Shown: positions 7,442 to 15,110 of the stretch, one piece after another
Layout: each line of letters begins with the position of its first letter
How positions within the stretch are numbered: position 1 is the first letter of the stretch
Translations under genes and position numbers: made by a program
Assembly: GCA_027486255.1 (NCBI GenBank)
Contig: JAIXPL010000017.1
Location: 1 to 49,034 of the forward strand
Source: Comamonadaceae bacterium
GTDB taxonomy: Bacteria; Pseudomonadota; Gammaproteobacteria; Burkholderiales; Burkholderiaceae_C
Reading direction: 5' to 3'
DNA length: 49,034 nucleotides
The notes under the pieces: model-generated
Seen by the model: only the letters and a program-made list of their open reading frames with translations
Told to the model about the DNA's origin: nothing
The model's database searches: none

Positions 7442-8666
7442 AGGTCATCATCAGCACGCACATCACGCCTGCGATCAAAAGACCGAAGCCCCACATCAGG
7501 TGAACGACGGACACCTGTGCCGCCAGCAGGCCTGCATAGATTGACAGCATCACCAGAATGCTGGCGTTTTCATTGAAGCCCTGTACGGCGACCGAACGAC
7601 CGGCAGTGAGCAGCACGTGCCCCCGATGCTGCAGCAAGGCATTGAGGGGCACCACCATCAGCCCGCCCAAGACCCCGGTCCAGATCATCAGGACCACGGC
7701 CAAGGGAACACTCTGCACACTGGCCGCCACAGGCATCATCAAGCCCAGCACCACACCGGCGAGCATCACCCGGCGGGCCTGCGCCAGTGGCACGAAGCGG
7801 GCGGCCAGCATGGCGCCACACACCACCCCCACCGCAACGGCGGCCTGCAGATAGGCTGCCTGGCTGAGCGACAAGGACAGCCGCTCCTCGGCCCAACGCA
7901 GCACAATAAATTGCAGGGTGGCCGCCACGCCCCAGAACAAGGTGGTCACGGCCAGCGAGAGACCCCCCTCGGGGTCGCGCCAGAGGGTGCGGTTGGCGCG
8001 CCAAAACGCCAGCACCAGAGCGCGCGGATGAATGCTGCTGGCGGGGTAGCGTGCGCCGCTGTCCGGCACGCCCAGGTTGAGCAAGCCCGCCATGACGTAC
8101 AGCAGGATCACGGCCAGGAGCGAGGCCATGAGCGAGGCCGTGCGGGCGTCGGCCTCCAGAGACAGGGCCTGGAGCCCCAGCAGCACCTGAGCGGCCAGGC
8201 CACTGTCCAGCCAGTGCGAGCTGACCAGCCAGCCGCCCAAGCCCGTGCCCACCAGTGCCGCGGTGACGACGGACACCTCGATCCAGCCATTGGCGACCAC
8301 CAGTCGCCTTGGGGGCACCAGCTCGGTGATCAAGCCATACTTGGCGGGGGCATAGCCCGCCGCGCCCAGACCCACCAGGCAAAAGGCCAGCACGGGATGC
8401 ACCGACAGCATCAAGGCACATGCGCCCAGCCACTTCACGCCGTTCATCCAGGCCATCAGCCGGGCCTTGGGAAAGGCGTCTGCCAGATCACCCATGACAG
8501 GGGCGAGCACCACATAGGCCAGGGTAAAGCCGAACTTGAGCAAGGGCGCCCACCAGGCAGGAGAGTCATGCGCCTGCAGCACCGCCATGGTGACGATGAG
8601 CAGGGCGTTGTCGGCCAGCGCCGACAAGAATTGCGCCGCGATCAGCAGGTAAAAACCGGAGGGCAT
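7422..8666 (-). CDS. lplT: lysophospholipid transporter LplT-like (major facilitator superfamily)
   Basis: The 414-residue protein is almost wholly hydrophobic, with about 12 transmembrane segments. It begins with the LplT-like MPSGFYLLIAAQFLSALADN and carries PVMGDLADAFPKARLM in the first cytoplasmic loop. LplT flips lysophospholipids across the inner membrane for re-acylation by Aas; no Aas-like acyltransferase is fused or adjacent. The start at 8666 matches the family N terminus; the open frame extends to 8756 but would include the Pho box. Placed among phospholipid-degrading and glycolipid genes, it may recover lyso-lipids during remodelling. Confidence 0.83.
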   Translation of the reverse strand: MPSGFYLLIAAQFLSALADNALLIVTMAVLQAHDSPAWWAPLLKFGFTLAYVVLAPVMGDLADAFPKARLMAWMNGVKWLGACALMLSVHPVLAFCLVGLGAAGYAPAKYGLITELVPPRRLVVANGWIEVSVVTAALVGTGLGGWLVSSHWLDSGLAAQVLLGLQALSLEADARTASLMASLLAVILLYVMAGLLNLGVPDSGARYPASSIHPRALVLAFWRANRTLWRDPEGGLSLAVTTLFWGVAATLQFIVLRWAEERLSLSLSQAAYLQAAVAVGVVCGAMLAARFVPLAQARRVMLAGVVLGLMMPVAASVQSVPLAVVLMIWTGVLGGLMVVPLNALLQHRGHVLLTAGRSVAVQGFNENASILVMLSIYAGLLAAQVSVVHLMWGFGLLIAGVMCVLMMTFKPPAA

Positions 8667-8713
8667 CCGCTCAGGCCAGGCGCAAGAACATACACGCACC
8701 ATAGGGCGGAGGT

Positions 8714-8731
8714 TTGACAGGGCTGTGACGG
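8714..8731 (-). promoter_or_regulatory. candidate Pho box upstream of lplT
   Basis: On the minus strand the site reads CCGTCAC-AGCC-CTGTCAA: two half-sites each matching six of seven consensus positions at 11-bp spacing. It ends 47 bp before the lplT start, a normal distance for a PhoB-activated promoter. It is back to back with the box of the divergent ugd gene. Confidence 0.68.
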
Positions 8732-8763
8732 TAGCGTCCGCCCGGGCCGGCACCATGCCGGGC

Positions 8764-8792
8764 TTGTCACGGTGCTTTCATCCGTGTGCCAC
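8764..8792 (+). promoter_or_regulatory. candidate Pho box (three half-sites) upstream of ugd
   Basis: TTGTCAC, CTTTCAT and GTGCCAC are separated by four bases each (6, 6 and 5 of 7 matches). The last half-site ends 36 bp before the ugd ATG. Together with the lplT box it makes a divergent promoter region with both outputs apparently under the same regulator. Confidence 0.68.
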
Positions 8793-8828
8793 ACACTGGT
8801 GGGCTCACCCACCACCCTGTACTGACGC

Positions 8829-10166
8829 ATGCTCAAACTGTCCATCTTTGGTGTCGGCTATGTCGGCTTGGTCACGGCGGCCTGTCTGGCCGAGGTCGGC
8901 CACGAGGTCATGTGCATGGACGTGGACGAGCGCAAGATCGGCCAGCTGCGTGAAGGCCGCATCCCAATCTGGGAGCCGGGACTGGAGCAGATGGTGCAGC
9001 GCAACGCCGAAGAAGGCCGCCTGCACTTCACCACCGACGCCCAAGAAGCCGTGGCCTTTGGCGTGCTGCAGTTCATTGCCGTCGGCACGCCACCGGATGA
9101 AGACGGTTCGGCAGACCTGCGCCACGTGCTGGCCGTGGCCGATGCGATTGCCCGGCACATGACGGACTGGCGTGTCATCGTCAACAAGTCCACGGTCCCG
9201 GTGGGCACCGGCGACCAGGTGCGCGAACGGGTGCGTCAAGGCTTGGCGGCCCGGGGCATGGACACGGCGTTCGAGGTGGTGTCCAACCCTGAATTCCTCA
9301 AGGAAGGCTCGGCGGTGACCGACTTCCTCAAGCCCGATCGCATCGTGATCGGCAGCCAGCACGAGGCGGCCATCGGGCTGATGCGCGAGCTCTACGAGCC
9401 CTTCAACCGCAACCACGACCGCACCCTGGTGATGGACCTGCGCAGCGCCGAGCTCACCAAGTATGCGGCCAATGCCATGCTGGCCACCCGCATCAGCTTC
9501 ATGAACGAAGTGGCCAACCTGGCCGAACGCCTGGGTGCCGACATCGAACAGGTGCGCAAGGGCATCGGCTCGGACCCGCGCATCGGCTACCAGTTCATCT
9601 ACCCCGGCTGCGGTTATGGGGGCAGCTGCTTTCCCAAGGACGTGCAGGCGCTGGCGCGCACGGCCGAGCAGGTGGGCTACGAGGCGCAGCTGCTGCAGGC
9701 GGTGGAGGCGGTCAACCAGCGGCAAAAGGCCTGGCTGTTTGCCCAGCTGGCCGGCGAACTCGGCGGGCCCGCAGGCCTGCGCGATCAAAAAATTGCGGTG
9801 TGGGGTCTGGCCTTCAAGCCCAACACCGACGACATGCGCGAGGCCCCCAGCCGTGTGCTGCTGGCCTCGCTGCTCGCCTCGGGCGCCCAAGTACAGGCCT
9901 TCGACCCGGTGGCCATGGACGAGGCAGAGCGAATCTATGGTGAGCGCAGCGATCTCCGGCTGTGCGCCGACAAGTACGCCGCGCTGGAGGGCGCGCAGGC
10001 CCTGGTCATCTGCACCGAGTGGCAGCAGTTCCGCGCGCCGGACTTCGATGAAATGGCCAGCCGCATGAGCGGCCGCCTCATCGTCGATGGCCGCAACCTC
10101 TATGCCCCGGCCAAGCTCCAGGCCGAGGGTTGGCGTTATCTGTCGGTGGGGCGCAAAGAGGGCTGA
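8829..10166 (+). CDS. ugd: UDP-glucose 6-dehydrogenase
   Basis: The 445-residue enzyme oxidises UDP-glucose to UDP-glucuronate with two NAD+. It shows the N-terminal Rossmann motif [20 protein letters not shown], the NKSTVPVGT segment, the [10 protein letters not shown] loop, and the catalytic Cys267 in [13 protein letters not shown]; the C-terminal domain includes [17 protein letters not shown]. Length is typical. In this island its product could feed a glycosyltransferase that makes glucuronosyl-diacylglycerol, the anionic lipid that replaces phospholipids in phosphate-starved bacteria. Supply of exopolysaccharide synthesis is the ordinary alternative, but no polysaccharide genes are near. 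Its stop lies five bases from the convergent CorA-type gene. Confidence 0.95.
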   Translation: MLKLSIFGVGYVGLVTAACLAEVGHEVMCMDVDERKIGQLREGRIPIWEPGLEQMVQRNAEEGRLHFTTDAQEAVAFGVLQFIAVGTPPDEDGSADLRHVLAVADAIARHMTDWRVIVNKSTVPVGTGDQVRERVRQGLAARGMDTAFEVVSNPEFLKEGSAVTDFLKPDRIVIGSQHEAAIGLMRELYEPFNRNHDRTLVMDLRSAELTKYAANAMLATRISFMNEVANLAERLGADIEQVRKGIGSDPRIGYQFIYPGCGYGGSCFPKDVQALARTAEQVGYEAQLLQAVEAVNQRQKAWLFAQLAGELGGPAGLRDQKIAVWGLAFKPNTDDMREAPSRVLLASLLASGAQVQAFDPVAMDEAERIYGERSDLRLCADKYAALEGAQALVICTEWQQFRAPDFDEMASRMSGRLIVDGRNLYAPAKLQAEGWRYLSVGRKEG

Positions 10167-10171
10167 GGGGC

Positions 10172-11209
10172 TCAGTTGCCCCGTCGACGCACCACCCACC
10201 AGGTGGCGGCGGCCGCAAACACGAGGATCAGCACCGCGATGGTTGCAAAGCCATGCGGATCGTCGGCCAGCGGAATGCCGCCGACATTCATGCCGAACAA
10301 ACCGGCCAGGATGTTGATCGGCAATGCCAGCACGGTCATGATGGTCAGCATGAAGAGGCTTCGGCCTGTGGCCTCGTTGACCCCTGCGGCCACCTCTTCC
10401 TGCAGCAGCTTGATGCGCTCCTGCAGCGACGCCATGTCGCTGAGCATCACCAGGAATTCCTCATTGACCTCGCGCAGGGCCTGAAGGTCGCCCGCCGTAA
10501 TCCAGTCTGGTGGATGCTGAAGCATGCGGAACAAGGAGGTGGGTTCGGGCGCCATCAGCCGGCTCAAGCGCACCAGCAGCCGGCGCATCTCCCCCAGGGT
10601 GGTGCGCTGCGTCGAGTTCCGGCCAGCTAACAGCCGGTCTTCAACGGCATCCGTGCGCTGGGTGAGTTGCCGGACGATGTCTGTGAGCACGTCACATTGC
10701 TCGCGCAGCAGGTGCTCGAGCAATTGCATGGGCGTGGCCATCTGCTCGCCCTCCCTGATCCGCTGGCGCAGGGCATCAATCGAGCGCAAACGGCGCTGCC
10801 GACCGGTGACGATCAGGTGGCTTTCAAGACACACCCACAGGGTGGTGAGGTCGCCGGGATCAAAGTCGAAGTCAAAGACCACATCGTTGACCACGGCCAC
10901 CAGGGCGCTGCCGGCACGCTCGACGCGTGTGGAGCGAACCGGGCTGCCCAGGGCTTCAAAAAATGCATCGGGCAAGTGCGCGTGCCGCTCGAGCCAGCGC
11001 AAGGTGTGGGCATTGGCCAGATCGAAGTGCAGCCACAGAAAGCCCTGGTCTGTCTTGGCGGCCTGGGGGTCGTCAAGAAATTGAGCGGCGTCGTGCGAGT
11101 CGATGGGCCTGGGCTGCTGACCGGGCACAAATTGGAAGCCGGTGATGAGCCCGGTCTGGTCTGCGCCCCAGGCGGCGCCTCCCGAATGGATGGGCAGGTC
11201 CAAACTCAT
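10172..11209 (-). CDS. CorA/ZntB-type divalent cation transporter
   Basis: The 345-residue protein has a long soluble, helix-rich N-terminal part and two transmembrane segments at the C terminus, with the gating signature Gly-Met-Asn in LFGMNVGGIP between them. These are features of the CorA superfamily of pentameric Mg2+, Co2+ or Zn2+ channels. The sequence after GMN (VGGIPL) is more like ZntB-type members than E. coli CorA. The 87-codon gene lies 27 bp upstream on the same strand and a Pho-like box precedes that gene, so the two form a likely operon. Which metal moves and in what direction cannot be read from the sequence. Confidence 0.85.
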   Translation of the reverse strand: MSLDLPIHSGGAAWGADQTGLITGFQFVPGQQPRPIDSHDAAQFLDDPQAAKTDQGFLWLHFDLANAHTLRWLERHAHLPDAFFEALGSPVRSTRVERAGSALVAVVNDVVFDFDFDPGDLTTLWVCLESHLIVTGRQRRLRSIDALRQRIREGEQMATPMQLLEHLLREQCDVLTDIVRQLTQRTDAVEDRLLAGRNSTQRTTLGEMRRLLVRLSRLMAPEPTSLFRMLQHPPDWITAGDLQALREVNEEFLVMLSDMASLQERIKLLQEEVAAGVNEATGRSLFMLTIMTVLALPINILAGLFGMNVGGIPLADDPHGFATIAVLILVFAAAATWWVVRRRGN

Positions 11210-11236
11210 CGCCCTCTCAGCTGCGCAGAGCAGGGG

Positions 11237-11500
11237 TCATGGCGCCGCGTCAGGGCCCGTGGCGCTGGATTGGAGGGCCGCGTCGATCAAGCGAAATTTG
11301 CTGGCGTAATGCCGGTCCAGGCGCCAATCGGCCATCACGGCCAGGGCCAGCTCGAAGCTCTTGTAGTCGAGCTCGTAGATCTTGCTGATCTGAAAAGCAG
11401 CCCCGGTCTCCAGCGCCAGAACCAATTCCCGCAGGGCAACGGCCTCGCTGGAGTGGGGGGCGGACTGGATCAATTTATTGGCTTTGTTGATGGCGCGCAT
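11237..11500 (-). CDS. small conserved-looking protein of unknown function
   Basis: This 87-residue soluble protein starts MRAINKANKLIQSAPHSSEA and is predicted mostly helical, with no signal peptide or membrane segment. The ATG at 11500 has AAGGA seven bases upstream; the longer open frame to 11599 lacks such a site and has atypical Arg/Pro-rich composition. A Pho-like box is 149 bp upstream and the CorA-type gene follows closely, so it may be the first gene of a phosphate-responsive operon. I do not recognise the family. Confidence 0.65.
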   Translation of the reverse strand: MRAINKANKLIQSAPHSSEAVALRELVLALETGAAFQISKIYELDYKSFELALAVMADWRLDRHYASKFRLIDAALQSSATGPDAAP

Positions 11501-11648
11501 GGGAGATCCTTGTCGGTCGGTGAGCTGAGCTCTTGTTTGTTCCATCCCGGGTGGCCGTGACTCAGGGTGCTTCCATCGCCTACGCGTCCGGCCCCGCAAT
11601 CAAGAGCATGGGCCTGAACTTGACCAAGACTGACTTTGGTGGAGGTGT

Positions 11649-11666
11649 GTGACAAAGTCGTGACGC
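11649..11666 (-). promoter_or_regulatory. candidate Pho box upstream of the 87-codon gene and corA-like gene
   Basis: On the minus strand GCGTCAC-GACT-TTGTCAC. It differs at only two of 18 positions from the central pair of the array at 6172-6189, which supports a shared regulator. It lies 149 bp from the start codon, further than the other boxes. Confidence 0.58.
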
Positions 11667-11795
11667 GGCCAAAGGGTGGCTTGAAACCCTCGTTCCACAC
11701 CGAGACCGACAAGCAGCGGGCGTGAAAAAGCCAGTCGGCGCTCACCGGCTGGCTTGAAGGGAGAAAAGGGGCAAGCCCCCAAGCCAAATGCCGTC

Positions 11796-12218
11796 TCAGC
11801 TTCGCCGGGCGCGTGTCATCGCGACCTGCAGGTCGGCCATCAGGCGGGCATCGCTGCGGGCGATGGCCCACATGCGTTGCTCGGCGCGTTGCCGGGCCAC
11901 GCGGCGCGACCAGGCGTCCAGGCGGGAGCGGATGCCTGCCGACAGGGCGCGGGCGGGGCCCGCCAACATCGCCAGGGCCGCAAACGCAGCCAGCCAGGCA
12001 CCGGTCCAGATCACCAGCAGGTGGCCCTCAGCCACCGAGTCCATCACCTGGTAAGCGGCCACCACCACGGCAGCGACCATGGAAGACAGCAGCAAGCTGG
12101 CCAGACCCCGGCCGCCAGACAGGCTGCGGCGCAGTTGGCGGGCTTGCTCGGCCACCGCCTCCAGGCGGACCACGCCAGGGTGCACGGTGGGAAAAGACGG
12201 GTTGATGAAGCGGGTCAT
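11796..12218 (-). CDS. small inner-membrane protein of unknown function
   Basis: The 140-residue protein has two hydrophobic segments (about residues 40-60 and 68-90) between a short N-terminal region and a strongly basic C-terminal tail rich in Arg. It would be a two-span membrane protein with both ends probably cytoplasmic. The start at 12218 follows TAGGAG by eight bases; the open frame to 12284 is rejected. It is divergent from the LysR gene, which might regulate it as LysR proteins often control the divergent neighbour. No family was recognised. Confidence 0.7.
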   Translation of the reverse strand: MTRFINPSFPTVHPGVVRLEAVAEQARQLRRSLSGGRGLASLLLSSMVAAVVVAAYQVMDSVAEGHLLVIWTGAWLAAFAALAMLAGPARALSAGIRSRLDAWSRRVARQRAEQRMWAIARSDARLMADLQVAMTRARRS

Positions 12219-12371
12219 GGTGAAACTCCTAGGTGGATGGGCTGGGGACTGGGCCCGGCGATGAGCGAATACTAGGGTAATCACGGGTGCTGCTCCACTT
12301 TATCTTCTTGATTGATTACATTCACATCATTAATATCTGATCGCTTTCTCAGGAAAAAACCTGGCCCGGCC

Positions 12372-13337
12372 ATGTCGCCCAACTTCCGCACCCTCGACCT
12401 GAACCTGCTGCGGGTCTTCGACGAGGTGATGGCCGAGCGCAGCCTCACCCGCGCCGCCCGAAATCTCCACCTCACGCAGCCGGCGGTGAGCAACGCACTG
12501 CGCCGCCTGCGCGAGGCCCTGGGCGACGAGCTGGTGCAGCGCAGCGGCCAGGGCATGGCGCCCACGCCCCGGGCACGGGCCATCTGGCCGGCGGTGCGCG
12601 AATCGCTGGACCAGCTGCAGCGCTCGCTGACCCCCAGCGAATTCATCCCCGGCCAGGCCCACACCAGCTTTGTGCTGTCCATGGCCGATGCCACGGCGGC
12701 CGAGCTCATGCCGGGGCTGGTGGACATCTTGGAGACGGAGGCCCCAGGCGTGACGCTGCGCGTGGTGCCGCTGACCACGCGCGACCCGCGCCGCCTGCTC
12801 GACGAGGACCGCTGCGACCTGGCCGTGGGCTATTTCCCCTCGGTGCTGGCCGACCTCACGGCACGCAGCCAGAGCGACGAGCCCCTGCCCTTTGCGCACC
12901 AGCGCATTTACGACGGCGAATACGTGTGCGTGATGCGCAAGGACCATCCGCTGGCGCAGCAGCCGCTCACGCTGGACAGCTTCTGCGCCGCCCGCCACAT
13001 GCTGGTGAGTTTTTCGGGGCGGGCCTATGGCTTCATCGACGAAACCCTGGCCTCGCTGGGGCGCCGCCGACAGGTGGTGCTGACAGTCAACCAGTTCTTC
13101 ACGGCCGGCCGGGTGGTGGCGCACTCGAACCTGCTGACGGTGCTGCCGCGCCACTTCATCAGCGTCACGGGCATGGCCGACCAGGTGGTCCTGCAGAAGC
13201 TGCCTTTTGAAATGGCGCCCGTGCACGTGGATGCCGTGTGGCACCGGCGCACGCACCTGCGCGGCAGCCACCAGTGGCTGCGCGATGCGGTCATGCGCGC
13301 AGCCGAGCAATCCGCGATGCGCAAGGCGCCGGCGTGA
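12372..13337 (+). CDS. LysR-family transcriptional regulator
   Basis: The 321-residue protein starts with the LysR winged helix: LDLNLLRVFDEVM, then SLTRAARNLHLTQPAVSNALRRLREALGDELV across residues 10-60. The C-terminal part is the periplasmic-binding-like effector domain. The start is placed at 12372 because LysR proteins of this NodD/LinR-like type begin just before the LDLNLL segment; no strong ribosome-binding site is seen. The 153-bp gap to the divergent membrane protein gene is AT-rich (about 12300-12345) and is the likely operator region. Its stop overlaps the GTG start of the phosphoesterase gene. The effector is unknown. Confidence 0.93.
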   Translation: MSPNFRTLDLNLLRVFDEVMAERSLTRAARNLHLTQPAVSNALRRLREALGDELVQRSGQGMAPTPRARAIWPAVRESLDQLQRSLTPSEFIPGQAHTSFVLSMADATAAELMPGLVDILETEAPGVTLRVVPLTTRDPRRLLDEDRCDLAVGYFPSVLADLTARSQSDEPLPFAHQRIYDGEYVCVMRKDHPLAQQPLTLDSFCAARHMLVSFSGRAYGFIDETLASLGRRRQVVLTVNQFFTAGRVVAHSNLLTVLPRHFISVTGMADQVVLQKLPFEMAPVHVDAVWHRRTHLRGSHQWLRDAVMRAAEQSAMRKAPA

Positions 13338-14191
13338 AGATCCAGCTGCTGTCGGACCTGCACCTCGAAGGCCTGCCCGACTACAGGGCGCGGCCCCTGC
13401 CAGAGGCCGACCTGCTGGTGCTGGCCGGGGACATTGGCTCCTACCAGGCGGGCTCGAAACTGCTGGCGCGGGGGGTGCCCGACTTCGGCCTGGCGCGCTT
13501 TTCGCCGCGGCCCGTGGCCGAGGGCGGCGCCGGCTGGCCCACGCCCGTGGTCTTCGTGCCGGGCAACCATGAGTACGACGGCCTGGATTTCGAGGACGCC
13601 CACGCGCGGCTGCGCGAGGTCTGCGAGCGCCTGGGCCTGGTGTGGCTGGAGCGCGAGGCCGTGGTGATGGGCGGTGTGCGCTTGGTCGGCACCACGCTGT
13701 GGACCGATTTCAACTCGGTGCTGTGCATGCCGGGCATGAAGGCCGACACCCCCACGCAGCAGGCCAAGCTGCTCGAGAAGGCGCACCGCGCCGCCAACTT
13801 TTACCTGCACAAAACCGGCACCCGCTGGCAGGGCGAGCCCATGCTGGCCGAGCAGGTGCGCATCCAGGCCCTGGCCTGCCAGGACTGGCTCAGAGACGCC
13901 CTGGCGCAGCCCTTCGACGGGCCCACGGTGGTGGTGACGCACTTCGCACCCACCCTGGCCAGCGCCGATCCGCGCTATGGCATGGCGGCCGGCACGGCCG
14001 GTTTTTGCAATGCGCTCGATGCGCTGCTGCCGCAGGCGCAGCTCTGGCTGCATGGCCACCTGCACTGCCCGGTGGACGTGGTGCAGGCGGGCTGCCGCAT
14101 CGTGGCCAACCCGCTGGGCTACGCCGGCAAGGGGGAACAAAAAGGCCACCGGCCCGAGCTGCTCATCGAGGTGAGCGCCCGCCCCCTGTAG
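13334..14191 (+). CDS. calcineurin-like metallophosphoesterase
   Basis: The 285-residue protein has the metal motifs Asp-Leu-His near residue 8, LAGDIGS, PGNHEYDG, VVTHFAP and HGHLHCPVD in the expected order. The family hydrolyses phosphomono- or diesters; no substrate can be named. It is not closely like the PlcP-type protein at 1003. The GTG at 13334 overlaps the LysR stop (GTGA), so the two are probably translationally coupled. Its stop codon TAG is supplied by the first bases of a REP-like palindrome (14188-14212), implying that the repeat inserted at, or replaced, the original gene end. Confidence 0.85.
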   Translation: MKIQLLSDLHLEGLPDYRARPLPEADLLVLAGDIGSYQAGSKLLARGVPDFGLARFSPRPVAEGGAGWPTPVVFVPGNHEYDGLDFEDAHARLREVCERLGLVWLEREAVVMGGVRLVGTTLWTDFNSVLCMPGMKADTPTQQAKLLEKAHRAANFYLHKTGTRWQGEPMLAEQVRIQALACQDWLRDALAQPFDGPTVVVTHFAPTLASADPRYGMAAGTAGFCNALDALLPQAQLWLHGHLHCPVDVVQAGCRIVANPLGYAGKGEQKGHRPELLIEVSARPL

Positions 14192-14431
14192 GAGCCCAGT
14201 CCCCTGGGCGATGAGTGGCCAACAACAGGCCGTGCCGCCTGCGGAGGATCGCCGAGAGGACTCGGCTCCTACTGGAAAAAACAGAGCGCAAAGAGGCGTA
14301 GGAGCCCAGTCCCCTGGGCGATGGGTAGCCCACAGCAGGCCCTGCCGCCTGAGGAGGATCGCCGAGAGGACTCGGCTCCAACTGGAAAAACAGAGCGCAA
14401 AAGGACGTAGGAGCCCAGTCCCCTGGGCGAT
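14188..14431. repeat. array of five REP-like palindromes in alternating orientation
   Basis: A 25-bp palindromic element starting GTAGGAGCC and ending GGCGAT occurs at 14188-14212 (+), 14248-14272 (-), 14298-14322 (+), 14358-14382 (-) and 14407-14431 (+). The forward copies have the stem CCCAG/CTGGG; the reverse copies have CCGAG/CTCGG, a compensatory change that keeps the hairpin. The whole 110-bp block, including spacer text such as CAGAGCGCAAA, is duplicated. This is the layout of REP doublets (BIME/REPIN) in other proteobacteria. Related single copies are at 21478 and 24122. Confidence 0.92.
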
Positions 14432-14444
14432 GAGCGATGGGGGC

Positions 14445-15110
14445 TCAGCGGCCGCAGAGGCCGTCGAAACAGGTGGTGGTGACCCACTCGACGATGTCGT
14501 GGTCGCTGTACTGGCCGCCGGCCTTCATGAACTCGAGCACCGGGTCGCAGGCGCGCGAATAGACCGTGTAGAGCACCAGAATCGGCGGCAGCGCCGGGTT
14601 CAGGCTGCCCTCCTGCTGGGCCGCCTCGATCCAGGCGCCGATGCGCTCGCTCACGAGCATGAGCAGGTCCAGGTACTCGGTGTTGGCCATCAGCCTGGCG
14701 CGCAAGCTGGAGTTCTGGCTGGGCAGGGAGGGCATCTGGCCGGCCAGCTGCAGGCTCATCATCCAGCGCACCACGGCCTTGAGGTGGGCCAGCGGGGGGT
14801 CGCCAGCCGGCAAGCTGTCGAGGAACGTCTGGGCCTGGCCCAGCACGCGCACCATGGCGGCGGCGGCCAGGTCTTCCTTGCTGGGAAAGTGCTTGTAGAG
14901 GCTGGCCTTGGCGATGCCCACCTCGGCGGCCACCTCGTCCACGGTCATGAGGTCAAAGCCCTTTTCCGCCAGCAGGCGGTTGACGGCTTGCAGGATGGCG
15001 TCCTCGCGGGCCTGGAGCATCTGTTCCTTGAAGGAGGACTTGCGGGCGCTGTCGCGGCCGGTCCCGGGACGCTCTGGCGCGCTGTCGCTGCGAGGGTGCT
15101 GCATGCTCAT
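14445..15110 (-). CDS. TetR-family transcriptional regulator
   Basis: The 221-residue protein has a TetR helix-turn-helix at about residues 33-80: AILQAVNRLLAEKGFDLMTVDEVAAEVGIAKASLYKHF split over helix 1 to helix 4, with TVDEVAAEVG and KASLYKHFPSKEDL as the core. The N-terminal 30 residues are hydrophilic and disordered-looking. The ATG overlaps the stop of the histidine kinase gene (ATGA), so both are probably made together. Its ligand and targets are unknown; the C-terminal domain gives no clear subfamily. Confidence 0.92.
   Translation of the reverse strand: MSMQHPRSDSAPERPGTGRDSARKSSFKEQMLQAREDAILQAVNRLLAEKGFDLMTVDEVAAEVGIAKASLYKHFPSKEDLAAAAMVRVLGQAQTFLDSLPAGDPPLAHLKAVVRWMMSLQLAGQMPSLPSQNSSLRARLMANTEYLDLLMLVSERIGAWIEAAQQEGSLNPALPPILVLYTVYSRACDPVLEFMKAGGQYSDHDIVEWVTTTCFDGLCGR

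Noticed and set aside
14188-14431. Regularly spaced short palindromes that could suggest a CRISPR array
   Set aside because: Units alternate in orientation, the spacers are themselves repeated, and no cas genes are present; REP-type elements explain it better.
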